A DNA stretch of 42,057 nucleotides from a bacterium (GCA_029557395.1 JAKQIK010000011.1:1-42057); one strand, 5' to 3'; counted from the stretch's first letter, positions 23,138 to 31,974 are shown. The notes: generated by a model from the sequence alone, not told the origin. Translations and numbers: made by a program.

Positions 23138-23170
23138 AAAAAGGCTTCGGATAATACCGAAGCTTTTTTA
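23138..23170 (+). terminator. Intrinsic terminator after the aquaporin gene
   Basis: GCTTCGG and CCGAAGC form a 7-bp stem around ATAATA, extended by the upstream A-tract pairing with the six-T tail. Because A and T tracts lie on both sides, it could work in either direction. It ends transcription 43-75 nt after the aquaporin stop. Confidence 0.9.
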
Positions 23171-23249
23171 GTTTACATTTTTTACAGTTGGTATTAATAT
23201 ATTCATAAGCTTATTTAATTATGATTGCCGATATCATAAGGAGTGTTAT

Positions 23250-24353
23250 ATGCACGATACACGAACAACCGTAGGTGAACAGCTATATGTTCAACAAAAT
23301 GAACCACAAGAAAACTCTCGATTTGATGTCGAGAGTTTTTATTTTGGAGAGACACCACCCAGACAAGAACTGATAGAACAGTCACAAATTGTCGATATCC
23401 ACGACGTAGGTGAAGTCACGGATAGCAGAGATGGTTACATTCGAAGACTTGGATTTCGTACAGCGGCTGGTTATGCGTATGCTGCGCTAGTAGGGGTACC
23501 ATACAAACAAGAGACCGAAATCCCAGTGATGTACACAACGGCTTGGTGGACAAGCACTGAGGGTCATAATGAACGTACAGCACGCAATCTTATGCGACTT
23601 GGTAACGTAGTCATGATGGTAGGTGCTGAAGGTAGCTGGCATGACGGGTGCTTATCAAAGCTCGAAGCAAAAATTACGCTTAGTGGCTCGGCCGCGGCAA
23701 CATTAAACTTTACACAAGAGGTAATAGATGATTATAAGTACTTTGTGGATCCAACTCGTCGAGTGCTGATAGGAGAGTCACGTGGAGCAATGGTCGGCAT
23801 GGGCATTCTCGCCCTAGATGAAGATTTTTCTCAAGATATAAAATTTGCTGATTTGACTGCCCCCTGCTTCCCTAGGAAGTTTAGACCGTCAGACGCATTA
23901 TTGTTAGCATCACAAATTTACCATGAACCTGTTTCTACCGCTAAGCTAATTGGAAAGCTGACAACAAATAGGTTGCTACATTATCCAGGTACTATCGATG
24001 CCAATCCTTATTCTGTGGCTCATCAAGTTATGATTGGCCCTGCTCTTTTTAGTGGCGAGGCTGGCGACTTAGCAAGGCAGATCGACACAGACAAAATCAT
24101 TCATATTACGTGTTTCCAAAATGATAAGGCGTCGATGCAGAAAGAGTGGTCAAGTATATTCGCTAATAACTCAAATGTACGAATTGTTCCGCTAGAAGGT
24201 AGTCATTTGAGTTTGGCAGACCCGCAGACGCTAGACTATATATTGGCTAGAAATAGTGCCTTTAAACAAGCGTATGAAAATAATGGAGATGAAATAAAAC
24301 CTGATGATATTTACCAAGTAGCACATACTTTGGCAAGAACTGGTAATCATTAA
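23250..24353 (+). CDS. Alpha/beta-hydrolase-like protein of unknown substrate
   Basis: The 367-residue soluble protein has a nucleophile elbow VLIGESRGAM giving S177 in GxSxG. A likely catalytic acid is D292 in FQNDKASM, after a strand (IIHITCF), and H319 is in VPLEGSHLSL. The Ser-Asp-His order and spacing fit the alpha/beta-hydrolase fold. The first ~60 residues are hydrophilic and may be an extra domain or flexible lead. A clear AAGGAG ribosome site precedes the ATG. A hairpin with a T-tract lies inside the first 90 bases of the gene. The substrate is unknown; an esterase, lipase or acyltransferase is possible. Confidence 0.72.
   Translation: MHDTRTTVGEQLYVQQNEPQENSRFDVESFYFGETPPRQELIEQSQIVDIHDVGEVTDSRDGYIRRLGFRTAAGYAYAALVGVPYKQETEIPVMYTTAWWTSTEGHNERTARNLMRLGNVVMMVGAEGSWHDGCLSKLEAKITLSGSAAATLNFTQEVIDDYKYFVDPTRRVLIGESRGAMVGMGILALDEDFSQDIKFADLTAPCFPRKFRPSDALLLASQIYHEPVSTAKLIGKLTTNRLLHYPGTIDANPYSVAHQVMIGPALFSGEAGDLARQIDTDKIIHITCFQNDKASMQKEWSSIFANNSNVRIVPLEGSHLSLADPQTLDYILARNSAFKQAYENNGDEIKPDDIYQVAHTLARTGNH
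23311..23340 (+). terminator. Terminator-like hairpin inside the 5' end of the hydrolase gene
   Basis: AAAACTCTCGA and TCGAGAGTTTT are perfect 11-bp arms around a 7-nt loop, followed by T and ATTTT. It encodes ENSRFDVESFYF in frame. The form is that of an intrinsic terminator, 61 bases after the start codon, so it might attenuate transcription unless ribosomes cover it. It may also be a coincidence of codon choice. Confidence 0.4.
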
Positions 24354-24399
24354 TCGATATTATCTCTTGACAAAAAATATCATAGACTTCTTTATATTA

Positions 24400-24408
24400 T
24401 GATATAAT
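24400..24408 (+). promoter_or_regulatory. Extended -10 (TGATATAAT) for the 24417 gene
   Basis: Perfect TATAAT with a TGA extension ends 8 nt before the ATG at 24417, so the mRNA would be leaderless or nearly so. The TTGACA at 24367 is 30 bp away and too far to be its -35. Confidence 0.55.
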
Positions 24409-24416
24409 ATTGTTAT

Positions 24417-24917
24417 ATGAGTAAATTTGAGGATATAAATCAAAATTCATTATTGCACGACCCTACTGAAAACGTTGATGTAGGACAATGTGGTAGTTGC
24501 CCAAACGTAATAAAGTGTATATCAGCAATAAAAATGGAACATAGGGTATCGTATGAGACCTTAAATAATTCTGTTGACCCTAGAATAGAACAGAGTGTAG
24601 ATGATATTTTTGAATCAGCAAAAGCATCAGGATTTTTGTCTATATTAGAGCATGTTAGTGAACTGGAAATTGTTGATGGGGATTCTATGTTGAGTGCTAT
24701 GAGGAGTGTGGCAGTTAATCAAGCAGATGATTCTGATGAAATGATCAAAGAAGCATTACTCGATCTTGAAGTTATGACAATGGACTGCGATGGACCAATA
24801 AGGATGAGAGCCAAAAAGTCAGGTAGAGTTGTCACCGCTACAATATGTAACAGTCCGCAGGCGTATGATGGTTTATCGTCTGAAGAAGTATATGTTAGGC
24901 GTGATTATGATAGATAA
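24417..24917 (+). CDS. Small soluble protein with a CxxC-x5-C motif, unknown function
   Basis: The acidic 166-residue protein has GQCGSCPNVIKC near the start (C25, C28, C34) and two more cysteines late (MDCDGPI, TICNSPQ). The early cysteines could bind zinc or an iron-sulfur cluster, or form a redox pair. The middle is helical and Asp/Glu-rich. No family is recognised. It is probably read from a leaderless mRNA and converges on the 24932-25798 gene with 14 nt between stops. Confidence 0.6.
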   Translation: MSKFEDINQNSLLHDPTENVDVGQCGSCPNVIKCISAIKMEHRVSYETLNNSVDPRIEQSVDDIFESAKASGFLSILEHVSELEIVDGDSMLSAMRSVAVNQADDSDEMIKEALLDLEVMTMDCDGPIRMRAKKSGRVVTATICNSPQAYDGLSSEEVYVRRDYDR

Positions 24918-24931
24918 ACATTTTTTCATAG

Positions 24932-25798
24932 TTAAGCATGACGAGTTAAGCTAAGTTTAGTAATTGAATTGAGGGGTATATAATATCTCTCGCGTTGTTC
25001 ATTGATGGAAATAGTATCTATACTAATACAAAGTAGGCCTATATCCTCGACATACTCGAAGATAGACGGTAGTAGCTGGTCTGAAAAAAAAGAAGATCCT
25101 GGTTCTATGATGTCTATGTATGTGTCTTCGTCTGCATGAATAAAGCTCGTAGATGTTATTTTGGCCGAATATTCGTATAAGGGTAGTATGAAATTCAAAT
25201 AGTTCAAGTAATAATCAATTTCTAATTCTGTGCGGTTAGATAATCGGTCAAATATTGATATTAACTGATTAAAATCTTTTGGATCGTTGAGTACGGCCTC
25301 ATCAATATAGACAGCTATTCTATCGTCTGGATCGGGTAGAATATCTGCTTCTGGTACGATAAGTTCGGGTACGTGTAATTGGCTGTTTTCGACTGGGGCA
25401 AAGGCATAAAACTCACTCCGCCCTTGCTCGAGCGCGGTTGTTGTGTTTACAGCAAGTAGACCTACCCAGTAGCCAATAATCAATTGTTCGTTTTCGGTGC
25501 GGAGCAAGGGCTCTATGTCACCCCTAGATCCTACTCTGACACCAAAATTTTTTCCAGATAACATACCACGGGGTGGAAGTCTATTATAATCTTGGTATTG
25601 TCCCCTGCTGTTTATTTCTGGAAAATAAACCTCACCAGTGACTACTACATTATTATCACCGACAATCTCGTTTAAAATTGGATCGAGATTGTGATAGACA
25701 TTGGTGAAGTGACCATACTTATCTAGGTAAGATGTTATCTTCGTCTGCTCTTCAAGAGCTAAGTCACGAAAAGCGTTTAGGTCAGCCTCAATACCCAT
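24932..25798 (-). CDS. Protein of unknown function, divergent partner of 25902-27023
   Basis: This acidic, soluble 288-residue protein has no signal or membrane segment. It shows alternating strand-like segments (NNVVVTGEVYFPEI, EQLIIGYWVGLLAVN, DDRIAVYIDEAVL) and a C-terminal IGLLCISIDTISI strand. ELEIDYYLNYLN and LLCISIDTI recall VELDYLLNKIN and GINCMRIDSL of the divergent neighbour, in the same order, so the two may be distant paralogues (by eye only). It has a TTGCAT/TATAAT promoter with the -10 6 nt before the ATG. Confidence 0.65.
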   Translation of the reverse strand: MGIEADLNAFRDLALEEQTKITSYLDKYGHFTNVYHNLDPILNEIVGDNNVVVTGEVYFPEINSRGQYQDYNRLPPRGMLSGKNFGVRVGSRGDIEPLLRTENEQLIIGYWVGLLAVNTTTALEQGRSEFYAFAPVENSQLHVPELIVPEADILPDPDDRIAVYIDEAVLNDPKDFNQLISIFDRLSNRTELEIDYYLNYLNFILPLYEYSAKITSTSFIHADEDTYIDIIEPGSSFFSDQLLPSIFEYVEDIGLLCISIDTISINEQRERYYIPLNSITKLSLTRHA

Positions 25799-25804
25799 AT
25801 ACGA

Positions 25805-25832
25805 ATTATACTTTTGAAAGTAGTTTATGCAA
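25805..25832 (-). promoter_or_regulatory. Leaderless-type promoter of the 24932-25798 gene
   Basis: On the minus strand there is -35 TTGCAT (25827-25832), a 16-bp spacer and perfect -10 TATAAT (25805-25810), with a 6-nt gap to the ATG at 25798. The -35 overlaps TGCAAGC (25828-25834), which is mirrored at 25865-25871 in the divergent promoter. Confidence 0.6.
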
Positions 25833-25866
25833 GCGTAACCGGAGAAGAGTTTGGTCTTGCCTATGC

Positions 25867-25894
25867 TTGCAAACGTAAGTGAAAGTTATATTAT
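25867..25894 (+). promoter_or_regulatory. Leaderless-type promoter of the 25902-27023 gene
   Basis: -35 TTGCAA (25867-25872), a 16-bp spacer and -10 TATTAT (25889-25894), with a 7-nt gap to the ATG at 25902. The -35 overlaps GCTTGCA (25865-25871), the reverse complement of the arm in the opposite promoter, giving a symmetrical divergent control region. Confidence 0.55.
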
Positions 25895-25901
25895 ATAAAT
25901 A

Positions 25902-27023
25902 ATGTCTAAAGATATTTTACCAGAAGAGTTTTTGCGTGATGTAGAGGTAGCAAATCAAATAATTCAAGAATCATATTTGCTCGCGGCTAAGATAGCTTTA
26001 CATCAGGAGCTACGGCCGGATCAAGCTATGCCGTATGAGGTTTACGAGGATGTCGAAGACCTTAACGATCAAATCGATAGAGTTTCGCATTTGGAAGTAA
26101 CATTCAGTGGTATTGGGTGTATACCAGCTGAGTTACCAGATGGCGACCCTGTCAGTATTTATAGTCGCGCAGAATCTTTGCAGGGTAATCTAGAGTATAT
26201 ATCACTCATGGATCCAGATTATATGACTTTCGAAAGTCCTGATGATGTAGATGAATATTTAGAAGATAGCGGTGATTTGATGTACGAATTGACTGCATTA
26301 GAATCTCTCAAAAAGAACATGATAGTTCCCAGGTCAGGCATGTCTCTTTATACTGAGTTTTTGCTCTACACACTTCCTGAAGACGAAATTTCTGGAACAG
26401 CAATTCGGGCGCCTAGTATTGAGTATCACGCACTGATAGATAGCTCAACGCTAACTATAGATACAATTGATCCAGAACAAAAAACTGAAGCTTGTGAACC
26501 AGATGAAGTACCAGTTAAACTACTAGAATTTGCTAGTTTAGTGCGAAACAAACTCATGGATACTGGCTTTAGAAGGTTGCCGGCTGGTAGGCAGGCCGTA
26601 GAGTTAGATTATCTTTTGAACAAAATCAATCGAGATATAAGGATTGATAGATTTATGACGATATTTAATCCTCAGGATTTATACGTACCAGATACTAGCC
26701 ATGATAATCATAGAATGTCGAGAGTTGATGTATCGGACTATCCTTATCTTTTGGGTATAAATTGTATGAGGATAGACTCGCTTGAATATCTATCTCTGAC
26801 AAACGGTCTAATGCGTATAGCCAGTAATTCAAAGATGAGAGATCATAGTGTATCTTTCTGTATCGTTGGACAGATAGACGAAGTCACTAGGAAAATATTA
26901 AATTTACCAACCGACATAGTGTGGGTGCCTGTTAGACCACTAGCTAGGAGTAGACGTAAGCGTACTATGCTAGAGAAACCAACGATTTATGATGCAAGTT
27001 TTGTGCTACTAGAAGATATTTAG
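25902..27023 (+). CDS. Protein of unknown function carrying a PAGRQA insertion-like segment
   Basis: This acidic 373-residue soluble protein has a helical first ~65 residues (YLLAAKIALHQEL and onward), then mixed segments, and a C-terminal region with YPYLLGINCMRIDSLEYLSL and a basic patch ARSRRKRTM near the end. The stretch FRRLPAGRQAVELDY is encoded by a GC-rich palindromic stretch and looks like a short repeat inserted in frame. Some segments resemble the divergent gene 24932-25798. The function is unknown. Promoter spacing indicates a leaderless mRNA. Confidence 0.65.
   Translation: MSKDILPEEFLRDVEVANQIIQESYLLAAKIALHQELRPDQAMPYEVYEDVEDLNDQIDRVSHLEVTFSGIGCIPAELPDGDPVSIYSRAESLQGNLEYISLMDPDYMTFESPDDVDEYLEDSGDLMYELTALESLKKNMIVPRSGMSLYTEFLLYTLPEDEISGTAIRAPSIEYHALIDSSTLTIDTIDPEQKTEACEPDEVPVKLLEFASLVRNKLMDTGFRRLPAGRQAVELDYLLNKINRDIRIDRFMTIFNPQDLYVPDTSHDNHRMSRVDVSDYPYLLGINCMRIDSLEYLSLTNGLMRIASNSKMRDHSVSFCIVGQIDEVTRKILNLPTDIVWVPVRPLARSRRKRTMLEKPTIYDASFVLLEDI
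26575..26600 (+). repeat. GC-rich short repeat encoding LPAGRQA
   Basis: GGTTGCCGGCTGGTAGGCAG, followed by GCC, stands out in AT-rich sequence and has partly palindromic GCCGGC/GCCTGCC-like parts. It encodes LPAGRQA in frame. Similar PAGRQ-coding palindromes are, from memory, scattered through proteins of some uncultured bacteria. Only one copy is seen in this window. Confidence 0.35.
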
Positions 27024-27096
27024 ATTCAATTTTTTGCTATTTAGGTATCCAAATAATTTAAATAAGCAAATACATGCTAAGTTAATCATAAAATAG

Positions 27097-30000
27097 TTAG
27101 ATTTTATTATCTATCAAATCTTGCTCAAACCGAAGAATCCCTTCAATGTCTGAAGAGTAGCCCGAAGTATCAGGCAGATCGTAATTGATTATTTTTTTGT
27201 AGACTGCACGGCTGAGTCTGGCTAGCCTATCTATCTCATTGGTTGATGGCGTGTACTCGCGGATAATATCTTTTGAATTTTCGGCTTCAAGATATTGCAT
27301 TTGACAGGTGATATGCTTCTTTTCATAGAGGGGGTGGTTACTAGCAAGAAGTGCGTAGAAAATTAATTGAGTTTTATGTTTCCATAGTTTGATTTGAATA
27401 GATTTATCTTGGCTAGTGAAGCTACGGAGTGGCGCACCAGTTTTAAAATCTGTAATAAGTAGGCTATTACTGTCTTTATCTACGATAATATGATCGAGTT
27501 TGCCATCGATAATAGCTCCACCGATATCAATGCCTTGTAGTTTTTGTTCTGGCGTCCCACCCTCTGGCAGAATTACTAATTGCTCACCAAATAATCTGTC
27601 CAATAAATCTAATCCATGAGGTTTCCAGCGATCTAATTCTGCTGGTAATATGGGTTCTTTGTCTAATTCAGATATAAAATATGATTTGATATTTTCTAAT
27701 TCAAAATCACCACGATTTATTAGTCTTTGGGCTAACTCAAGCGCACTATGTATAGCTGTACCAAAAGCCAAAGAAGTAGTCCGTGCGCCTGGCAGACGTA
27801 GGAGATTTCTTTCGAGGAAATAATCTGGCCCTCCCTTGGAAATATCCAAAAAGTTCATAAGAGAAGTTACATTTAACGAAAACTCATCTAAGATCGGTAA
27901 AAGCAATTGTTTGGCATCGGTCGTCTGAAGAATGGGCCATTTTATATTTGTCTCTAATACGCTAGCAGTGTCTGGTAGGTTGGCTGTGAGTATTTCTTTG
28001 ATTTGCATAGCAGGATATATTAGTGGAGTTGCGACAACATCCTCGCTGGCTGAGTCTAGCCGATAGCTAGTGACGATAATATTCTGTTTTGCTCTCGTGG
28101 TTGCAACATACATTAGCCTTACGTAATCATCCATATCATCACCATAAGGTTGGAGTGGTAAATTTGCGGGGGTGTTTGAACCTTTGTTTTTTGGTCGCCA
28201 CTCTTTTTCGATTGCGTCAATAATATAAACTGTATCAAATTCTAACCCTTTAGCTTTGTGTACAGTTAATAGCTGTACTGCATTATTTGAAGTAACAAAT
28301 ACCGATTCATCAGCTATAGTCAGATTGTTTTGAAGGTGTAAATCAATAAATTGAATAAAATTTGCCAAGCTTACGTGCTGACCTGCTGTAAACTCACTGA
28401 CGGTATGACGTAGCTTTTGTACAGCAGATAGCGCCTCTATGTACTCAGTCTGCGCAGGCCTGGCATCAATAAAATATTGTCTAAACGGACTCGTGAACTT
28501 ATCGTTATTACGTAGTCCAATGATGTAGTCAAGTAATATTTCTAGGCGTAGCTCCCTGCTCTGTTGGCTTAACCACATCAACCACTCTCCAATCGACTTG
28601 AGATGACTCTCGGTATGATCCAATAGACTATCTAGCCAACGAGGCTTATAACGATTGTCGATAGCTAATTGCCATAGTATTCGTGTATCTATTTGCCACA
28701 TAGGATGTCCTATCACGATGGCAATGTTTTGGTTTACTATTGACTCCTCGCCGTCGTTGATAGCCTGAATAATACGACAGATTGCTATTATTTGCTGTAT
28801 AGCTACATGATCTAGAATATTATTTTGTTTTTCATAATTAATTGGGATCTCATGTTTATTTAACTCCCCTGCTAACGTTTGGAGTGACTCGTGTCTGCGG
28901 GCTAATACGGCAATGCTTGTATCTTTCTTGAAGTCTTGTTTTATTTGTTTAGCGATGTCATATAACTGGTATTCCCTTGACGGGTAAGATTTATGGATAA
29001 TTTGACCAGTAATTTTTGGTGGATTCTGTGCTGTGAGATTCTTTGAAATAGAAGGGTCACGTGTGACCAATCTATCTTCTGCCAGTTCTATGATTTGCTT
29101 GGAAACATCTAGTATTTGTTGGGATGACCGAAAGTTTTCTTCTAGTACTATTACCCTTGTATCTGGATATGAACGCTGAAAGCCAAGCATGTTGTTTAGC
29201 TCTGCGCCATTAAACTTATAGATAGATTGATCATCGTCACCAACGACCATCAGATTTGGTCTACCATCATCGAGGGGGTGACTAGCTATCATATGAGCTA
29301 ATCTCATCTGAGCAGCATTACTATCTTGGAACTCATCAATCATTATATATTGATAACGTTCTTGAATATCACTGAGCATCGCCGGTTGGCTCTGTAATTG
29401 GGATATTACTTCGATCAGCATGTCTGAGTAGTCGTAGTAGCCACGCTTGTGAAGCTCACTACGATATTGAGTGTAAACATCTGCCAGATTTAACCACCAA
29501 TTATTCGCCCTACGTTGTTTGTGCATACCCTTGACGCTTTGTTCAGACTGTATGAATCTATTACGCCATAAACCAGTGTGTTTAGTTTTGCCTGTACCTG
29601 AATCTTGTTGGATCGCACTGGCTAAATCTTCTTTTATCACTGTACTCAGAGATAGCAATGGCGCAACTAATTCATCGATATTTTGATTTGGTAATAAATC
29701 AACATCTTGACGAAGCTGATCGAGGTGTTTGTAGCTGAGTCGGGCCGGAAGTATGTCAATTAACTGATCTTCTATTAAATCGATGTATGCCAAGTTTACC
29801 TCTATGATTGCTTTTAGTTTTTCCGGAGTTAGTCCGGCTTCTTTTGTTAATTTTAGTGCTTTTTGGACACGAGAGATTGAGGTGTAGTTGCCCGCAAACT
29901 TGACAGCCAGTGGATTGTCTAATGGCAGTCTGCTTAAAATCCCCTCGATTATGTCGGTTTGTACAGCATCTGGTGCAGTTGCGAGCTTGGCACCATTCCA

Positions 30001-30318
30001 AAAATAATCTGGATACTCATTCATGATTTCCGCTGAAAGGCTATGAAAAGTTTTGACATTTACCTGTAGCGAGTCCGACCCAATCAAATTTTGTAGCCGG
30101 TTGCGCATATTCGTTGCAGCTTTGTTAGTAAAGGTCAAACAAAGTATGTTGCTAGAATTGGCATCTGTTTGTTTCAGGATTTGAGCAACTCTCATGCTAA
30201 GTAATTGCGTCTTGCCTGTGCCTGGACCCGCAATAACCAGTAGTGGTCCATCGATGTACTCAACAGCTTCACGCTGTTTGTCTGTGAGCTGGTCAAACAC
30301 TTGTTCGTATAAGTTCAT
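27097..30318 (-). CDS. UvrD/PcrA-type superfamily 1 helicase fused to a PD-(D/E)XK nuclease
   Basis: In this 1073-residue protein the helicase part begins LTDKQREAVEYIDGPLLVIAGPGTGKT (Walker A K36), then LCLTFTNKAA, YIMIDEFQDSN (Walker B), VVGDDDQSIYKFNGAE, LEENFRSSQQIL, LLTVHKAKGLEFDTVYI and RLMYVATTRAK, all canonical UvrD motifs. The last ~220 residues hold a RecB-like nuclease: IDGKLDHI and LLITDFKTGAPL give the Asp and D-x-K catalytic pair. This layout is that of AddA/RecB-like recombination helicase-nucleases or ATP-dependent exonucleases. No AddB/RecC partner is nearby. The start has a GAAGGA ribosome site. A 73-nt gap separates it from the HAD-like gene on the same strand. Confidence 0.93.
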   Translation of the reverse strand: MNLYEQVFDQLTDKQREAVEYIDGPLLVIAGPGTGKTQLLSMRVAQILKQTDANSSNILCLTFTNKAATNMRNRLQNLIGSDSLQVNVKTFHSLSAEIMNEYPDYFWNGAKLATAPDAVQTDIIEGILSRLPLDNPLAVKFAGNYTSISRVQKALKLTKEAGLTPEKLKAIIEVNLAYIDLIEDQLIDILPARLSYKHLDQLRQDVDLLPNQNIDELVAPLLSLSTVIKEDLASAIQQDSGTGKTKHTGLWRNRFIQSEQSVKGMHKQRRANNWWLNLADVYTQYRSELHKRGYYDYSDMLIEVISQLQSQPAMLSDIQERYQYIMIDEFQDSNAAQMRLAHMIASHPLDDGRPNLMVVGDDDQSIYKFNGAELNNMLGFQRSYPDTRVIVLEENFRSSQQILDVSKQIIELAEDRLVTRDPSISKNLTAQNPPKITGQIIHKSYPSREYQLYDIAKQIKQDFKKDTSIAVLARRHESLQTLAGELNKHEIPINYEKQNNILDHVAIQQIIAICRIIQAINDGEESIVNQNIAIVIGHPMWQIDTRILWQLAIDNRYKPRWLDSLLDHTESHLKSIGEWLMWLSQQSRELRLEILLDYIIGLRNNDKFTSPFRQYFIDARPAQTEYIEALSAVQKLRHTVSEFTAGQHVSLANFIQFIDLHLQNNLTIADESVFVTSNNAVQLLTVHKAKGLEFDTVYIIDAIEKEWRPKNKGSNTPANLPLQPYGDDMDDYVRLMYVATTRAKQNIIVTSYRLDSASEDVVATPLIYPAMQIKEILTANLPDTASVLETNIKWPILQTTDAKQLLLPILDEFSLNVTSLMNFLDISKGGPDYFLERNLLRLPGARTTSLAFGTAIHSALELAQRLINRGDFELENIKSYFISELDKEPILPAELDRWKPHGLDLLDRLFGEQLVILPEGGTPEQKLQGIDIGGAIIDGKLDHIIVDKDSNSLLITDFKTGAPLRSFTSQDKSIQIKLWKHKTQLIFYALLASNHPLYEKKHITCQMQYLEAENSKDIIREYTPSTNEIDRLARLSRAVYKKIINYDLPDTSGYSSDIEGILRFEQDLIDNKI

Positions 30319-30391
30319 AAATATCCTTCTTGCTATATTCTATCCTGTCCGGGGCTGACAGAACAGTCTATATTACATTATGGATTCTATT

Positions 30392-30802
30392 CTATGCAAG
30401 TGTTTTTAGATAAATCATCTCGTTAAATAATTGCATTGGGTCACTGCTCAAGTTTATCTGTCTAAAGCAGTCCTGCGCTCGGTGATACTTTAGAATCTCT
30501 TTTTCATCAGCAGAGATACTACTGTCAAACCACAGAAATGGTGTTTTGAAATCAATAGCGTCAGTTTTGAACTCGTCCCACTGGGTTGGTTGGATACTTT
30601 CGATGATCTGTATACTATTTTTTCTTCTAAGCAGTGGTCTTATTATGTCTGGAGCTTTGTTTTGGCCATGCCAACAATAGCTACTTAGCCAATATGTTGA
30701 AAATCGCCAGCTTGCAAATACTTGGGCCAGAAAAGGTTCGGCAAATTCAGCTAGGGTATTTTCTTGCATTAGTACACCATTAATATCCAGATATATATTC
30801 AT
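30392..30802 (-). CDS. Small HAD-like protein with altered motif I
   Basis: In this 136-residue protein the N-terminal MNIYLDINGVLM corresponds to the HAD motif I (usually DxDGV), but the second acid is Asn (D6-I-N8). LWFDSSISADEKEIL resembles the motif IV strand, with DS in place of DD. It therefore may be a catalytically weak or diverged member; the nearest look-alike is the short HAD group that accompanies nucleic-acid repair or toxin-like proteins. Its ATG lies one base after the MFS transporter stop, so both are in one operon. Confidence 0.55.
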   Translation of the reverse strand: MNIYLDINGVLMQENTLAEFAEPFLAQVFASWRFSTYWLSSYCWHGQNKAPDIIRPLLRRKNSIQIIESIQPTQWDEFKTDAIDFKTPFLWFDSSISADEKEILKYHRAQDCFRQINLSSDPMQLFNEMIYLKTLA

Positions 30803-30803
30803 A

Positions 30804-31967
30804 TTACCTATGACGAATCCTTGTGCTTAGAGGTGACATAATTAATGATTGAAGTGGTGTCAACAAAGCAGATATTATTAAGATAATGGATATAGTAGTG
30901 CTCTGGTCAAAGAAAAGTGAAAATGTATAAGCTAAATACCAAAAAATAATAGAGCTAACGATAGCTAATATCTGCATGTTTCGTATGTATCTCGTGGCAC
31001 CAAATTTTTTGGCATGAATATAAAATTGCGACAAGAAGGCTGGGCTTTTGATGGCCTGGGCTAGGCTCATCAGCATATTTATTCCATAGGCCACAGAGAG
31101 GGTCCTCGTAAAAATCCTGCAAAATCCAATGGTACCTGCCAAAAAATTACCAACATTGATTAATGGCTCTCTAGAACCTTTGTCACTGAGTGCACCTGAT
31201 AGTTTTGTAACAAGGATAGTTACCGCCATACCTGCGGCCATAATGAAGCCCACACTCTCAACACTCCCAAATAATAGATATAAAAAGATTGGCCAAATCA
31301 GTAGGGTTCTAGCTTCAAACGTACTAGCGAAGTATGCAAGAGCGTGTTTGGTTGTAAATTTGTAATTTGTCTTTTTCGGCTTAGCGTAGCGAATATCTGG
31401 TGACTTAAATAAGGGGTATATAGCTAGAACTATAAATATAGCAGAAGTTATAAGTACATAATTTATACCAAATTTCTCACCTATATATCCGCCGAGCAGA
31501 GGAGATAACGCACCAGTAATATATACCAATATGATTGATAAACCTACATTTTTGCCTAAGTTTTTTGTATCAAATACACCACAAGATATTAGATGCCTAG
31601 CATTCCAGTAGATTTCGTTGGCAAGCCCCATCATTATCATGCCAAGAGCGATACCAATCGTGGTATTTGCTTGTATTACCAAAAACCCTATGCCAACAAT
31701 TCCAAGCACATAGCTCAGGGCTAGCAATAATTTTATGCCAAACCTTGTTAGGGAGTAGAAAAAAATATTTCCAAATATCCGTACAGAGTTTAGCAGGATA
31801 AAAAATAGGCATGTTTCAGTAAAACTATAGCCTAGTTTTAGAATATAAATCGGCAAAAAAATTTGCAAAAAATTAAACCCAAAAGACTGTAGACTTATGG
31901 ACGTAAAAAATTCACTCTTTTTGGTCCACTTATGGTTGAGTGGCCACGATGGATGTGTAATATGCAT
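30804..31967 (-). CDS. Major facilitator superfamily permease
   Basis: The 387-residue protein has about eleven to twelve membrane helices and a central break near residue 200 (KSPDIRYAKPKKTNYKF, a basic loop between the two six-helix halves). A GALSDKGSREPL loop matches the MFS G-x-x-x-D-R/K-x-G loop. The substrate is unknown. A longer frame to 32042 would overlap queA; the ATG at 31967 is chosen because TTGATA-N16-TACAAT lies just upstream with a 7-nt gap, implying a leaderless mRNA. It is divergent from queA and precedes the HAD-like gene. Confidence 0.83.
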   Translation of the reverse strand: MHITHPSWPLNHKWTKKSEFFTSISLQSFGFNFLQIFLPIYILKLGYSFTETCLFFILLNSVRIFGNIFFYSLTRFGIKLLLALSYVLGIVGIGFLVIQANTTIGIALGMIMMGLANEIYWNARHLISCGVFDTKNLGKNVGLSIILVYITGALSPLLGGYIGEKFGINYVLITSAIFIVLAIYPLFKSPDIRYAKPKKTNYKFTTKHALAYFASTFEARTLLIWPIFLYLLFGSVESVGFIMAAGMAVTILVTKLSGALSDKGSREPLINVGNFLAGTIGFCRIFTRTLSVAYGINMLMSLAQAIKSPAFLSQFYIHAKKFGATRYIRNMQILAIVSSIIFWYLAYTFSLFFDQSTTISIILIISALLTPLQSLIMSPLSTRIRHR

Positions 31968-31974
31968 TAGCTCT

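Noticed and set aside
24367..24372. TTGACA as the -35 of the 24417 gene
   Set aside because: It lies 30 bp before the TATAAT at 24403, far beyond the usable 16-19 bp spacer.
27033..27070. AT-rich inverted repeat (TTTGCTATTTA/TAAATAAGCAAA) as a terminator between convergent genes
   Set aside because: The stem is weak, has a bulge, a 15-nt loop and no T-tract on either strand.
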